NCBI GenBank assembly: GCA_024278035.1
Contig: JAJRUA010000140.1
Coordinates: 1 to 15,717 of the forward strand
DNA length: 15,717 nt
Direction: 5' to 3'
Source of the DNA: Planctomycetota bacterium
GTDB taxonomy: Bacteria > Planctomycetota > Planctomycetia > Pirellulales > Lacipirellulaceae
Below, piece after piece: positions 13,655 to 15,717 of the stretch. Under the pieces are notes generated by a model. The model was not told the DNA's origin, searched no databases, and saw only the letters and a program-made list of their open reading frames with translations. Within the stretch, counting starts at the first letter, position 1, and every line of letters begins with the position of its first letter. The translations under genes were made by a program, and so were the position numbers.

Positions 13655-14572
13655 CTATCGTGCAGAAAAACACTCGATCTCTAGTCGCATGAGTTCTTCA
13701 GCCACCACCGCGGCAGAGTCGGGGCGGCGGAGCGGATCTTTTGCCAACAGGCGATGGATGAGCGAGGCGATTGGCTTCGGAAGCTTGGGGACACGGTTGC
13801 GAATGCACTCGGGCGACATCTCTCGATGCAAGCGAACGAGCTCGTCTGGAGCAGTGGCATGAAATGGCAATCGACCGGCGATCATTTCGTAGAGCGTGAC
13901 ACCAACGCTGTACAGATCGCACGACACGCTTGTGGCGAGGCTGGAAGTAACCACCTCGGGCGCAACGTAGTTGAGTGTGCCAATCACCGGTCGAGTCGAC
14001 CAATGCCGCGCTTCTGAAGGTGCGTGAGCGAAGCCGAAGTCAATCAACGTGCCATGTCCTTCGGGCGAAACGAAGATGTTGCTTGGTTTGACGTCAGCAT
14101 GAATCATTCCGGTCGAATCGTGAAGCGCGGCAAGTGCTTCGACAATTTGTCTCGTGATCCACAAGGTCACGGGCAGCGGCATCGTTTTTTCTTGTTTCAA
14201 AATCGTCGCTAGCGAAACGCCGTGCAGCCGAGGCGAGACAAGATAATAGGGTGCTTGACGGACGTTGGCCGAAAGTATCGGCAGAAGATGCGGGTGCGAG
14301 AGCTGCTCGCCAATCCAGGCAGCTCGGCGTTGCATCTCGATTGCTTGCGGATCGCGCCACCATTCTTTTCGCAACACTTTGATGACATAGGCTGCTGTCT
14401 GGTCGGCTGCGGCGTTCAAAGGTCGTGCCTGATAGACCCGCGTCAGCTCGCTCTCGCTAAGCAAGCGAACTAGTTGCCAAGGACCAATGCGGCCCACGGC
14501 TTTGTGGTGCGAGGGGGAACTGGTCGCTGCAAAATTTGCGCGGATTGGTGCTGATTGCTCTGCGGTTGCCAT
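13655..14572 (-). CDS. Soluble Ser/Thr protein kinase (Hanks-type), atypical glycine loop
   Basis: This 305-aa protein is an almost bare kinase domain that would transfer phosphate from ATP to Ser/Thr of protein targets. The ATP-anchoring lysine is K65 (AYVIKVLRKEW), and the catalytic loop is HADVKPSNIF (158-167; D160, K162, N165). The metal-binding DFG is at 178-180, APE at 204-206 and the structural D219 in CDLYSVGVTLYEM. It ends with the usual RRPDSA helix. The loop at 38-47 (LLSESELTRVY) lacks the GxGxxG glycines, and HRD is changed to HAD, so activation-loop control should differ from RD kinases. All core catalytic residues remain. There is no transmembrane helix, PASTA or WD40 region, unlike many bacterial kinases. 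The start has no SD. The E1-like gene ends 195 bp upstream on the same strand; its partners are unknown. Confidence 0.92.
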   Translation of the reverse strand: MATAEQSAPIRANFAATSSPSHHKAVGRIGPWQLVRLLSESELTRVYQARPLNAAADQTAAYVIKVLRKEWWRDPQAIEMQRRAAWIGEQLSHPHLLPILSANVRQAPYYLVSPRLHGVSLATILKQEKTMPLPVTLWITRQIVEALAALHDSTGMIHADVKPSNIFVSPEGHGTLIDFGFAHAPSEARHWSTRPVIGTLNYVAPEVVTSSLATSVSCDLYSVGVTLYEMIAGRLPFHATAPDELVRLHREMSPECIRNRVPKLPKPIASLIHRLLAKDPLRRPDSAAVVAEELMRLEIECFSAR

Positions 14573-14767
14573 ACTGGGTGCTACATCACGGGGATTTGGG
14601 TCGCGGGAAAATTTTGTCGAAACTGCGGAGACCGTGTGCTGCGGGGCAACACGGTTGGGCTATGTACTGATCGGCGCAAGAGGGCTGCTGCCTTGCCTCG
14701 AACGAGGTGATTCGGCCATGCAATCGGAATTGATTGTTAACCTAGAGAATCCGCGGCGGGTTTGCGG

Positions 14768-15717
14768 TCAATTTCCCACGTATTTTGCATGCACTGTCCG
14801 AGCTATCGCCGGATCGTCGGTGCCGCCAACGAGGGTTCGCCCGTCAGCAAAAATCGTCAGGAGGTAGTCTTCGACTTCGAGTCGGACAAGAAAAGCGTTG
14901 ACTGTGACTGGTCCGAGCTGACGTAACTTATCGGCCAACGACGAGAGGTTTACCGACTCGCCAGAGGTTGGCGAAATCTGGACGGTGTTGCGTCCGCACA
15001 GGCGGATGACTAATGATCCTCGTCGGCCGTCGAGCCAATCGAATTTGCGCTGGCCACAAGTAGGGCAGTTGTCGGTTCGTCCGGCAGAAACTCCGATCGA
15101 ACGAATTTGGTTATTCCACAAATCGACGATCGTCATGGCCGAGTTGAGTTGATCGCGATTACCGCTCAGCAGTTTTATGGCCTCCATCGCTTGCAGTGAA
15201 GCAATCACATTGACAATCGGCCCCAGCACCCCGGCAGTTTCGCAAGTTGGCATCGCCGCAGCAGAAGGAGGCTCGGGCATGATACACGCCAGGCAAGGAG
15301 TCTCGCCGGGCACGATTGCGAGCGTTTGCCCTTCGGCTCCTACACAGCCGCCAAACACCCAGGGAGTGTTGGTTTCGATCGCATAGTCGTTTATCAGATA
15401 ACGGGTCTCGAAGTTGTCGGTCCCGTCGACAATCAATTGTACTCCATCGGCCAACTCGCGAATGTTTGCCGCGTTGATGTCAGCAACATGGGGTTCAATC
15501 TGCACGCTGCTGTTTACGTGTGCAAGTCGTTCGGCAGCCGCGATGGCCTTGGGAAGTTGCGCTGCGGCGTCACGCTCGTCGAATAGCACTTGCCGGTGGA
15601 GGTTGCTGGTCTCGACGAAATCGCGATCGACAATTCTCACCAATCCCACACCAGCTCGGACCAGCGTGTCGGCAACCACCGAGCCAAGCGCCCCACAGCC
15701 GCAGATGAGCACACGAC
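14768..15717 (-). CDS. ThiF/MoeB/HesA-family E1-like adenylyltransferase (5' end cut by the window)
   Basis: The frame is open to the window edge. The GTG at 15712 lies inside the conserved VLICGCGALGS strand, so the true start is beyond 15717; in this family ~25-35 residues normally precede it. Counting from that GTG, the ATP-binding GCGALG is at 5-10, the adenylation segment DRDFVETSNLHRQ at 29-41, VDGTDN at 95-100, and zinc cysteines at C140/C143 (CLAC) and C216/C219 (CPTC). C157 lies in TCETAGVLGP. Such enzymes adenylate the C-terminal glycine of a ubiquitin-like sulfur carrier (ThiS or MoaD) for thiamine or molybdopterin synthesis. The C-terminus (~230-314) is not a rhodanese but a small domain ending in DYLLTIFADGRTLVGGTDDP. 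No sulfur-carrier gene is visible, so ThiF and MoeB roles cannot be told apart. Confidence 0.9.
   Translation of the reverse strand, partial: RVLICGCGALGSVVADTLVRAGVGLVRIVDRDFVETSNLHRQVLFDERDAAAQLPKAIAAAERLAHVNSSVQIEPHVADINAANIRELADGVQLIVDGTDNFETRYLINDYAIETNTPWVFGGCVGAEGQTLAIVPGETPCLACIMPEPPSAAAMPTCETAGVLGPIVNVIASLQAMEAIKLLSGNRDQLNSAMTIVDLWNNQIRSIGVSAGRTDNCPTCGQRKFDWLDGRRGSLVIRLCGRNTVQISPTSGESVNLSSLADKLRQLGPVTVNAFLVRLEVEDYLLTIFADGRTLVGGTDDPAIARTVHAKYVGN

Noticed and set aside
1..15717. CRISPR array, prophage, toxin-antitoxin or defence module
   Set aside because: No spaced direct-repeat array, no phage structural genes and no paired small antitoxin/toxin genes were seen on either strand.

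Overview
The window most likely comes from a planctomycete, probably of the Pirellulales. The reasons are a secreted protein with planctomycete-style dockerin-like repeats and a C-terminal PEP-CTERM sorting signal, a small stand-alone LuxR-type HTH protein, an RpoD-like sigma factor without region 1.1, a cytosolic Ser/Thr kinase, generally weak Shine-Dalgarno sites and roughly balanced GC content. This is inferred from gene families; no rRNA or other marker is present.

Layout from left to right. (1) 1-864: the tail of a possible left-hand gene, an IS200/IS605-type Y1 transposase on the minus strand, and behind its start a REP/BIME-like array of inverted repeats. (2) 865-4277: a minus-strand block with an ATP-type 6-phosphofructokinase, a PEP-CTERM exported protein and an extended SDR epimerase-like enzyme. 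(3) 4529-6409: a plus-strand YghO-like GNAT protein followed by a decayed IS4-type transposase remnant. (4) 6458-9203: a minus-strand crotonase-family enzyme with altered catalytic glutamates, divergent from a plus-strand RpoD-like sigma factor. (5) 9204-10067: a long, hairpin-rich intergenic region ending in an 89-aa LuxR-type HTH protein. (6) 10221-12353: an exported penicillin/AHL acylase-family Ntn hydrolase on the minus strand. (7) 12354-13654: a mostly non-coding stretch with a 64-aa bipolar small protein, a possible 26-aa ORF, and an orphan near-consensus sigma-70 promoter (TTGACT-17-TATAAT). This promoter is followed by two hairpin terminators with no long ORF between them. (8) 13655-15717: a minus-strand Ser/Thr kinase with a degenerate glycine loop, and a ThiF/MoeB-like E1 adenylyltransferase cut by the right window edge.

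Most genes look like unrelated housekeeping or accessory functions rather than one system. I do not see a defence island, CRISPR array, phage module or biosynthetic cluster. The best candidate for something undescribed is the promoter-to-terminator non-coding unit at about 13222-13644, which looks like one or two small RNAs and matches no RNA family I can recognise. Next are the structured intergenic region at about 9540-9686 and the REP-like array beside the transposase. All RNA calls rest on motifs and stems found by eye and have not been tested by folding or alignment.
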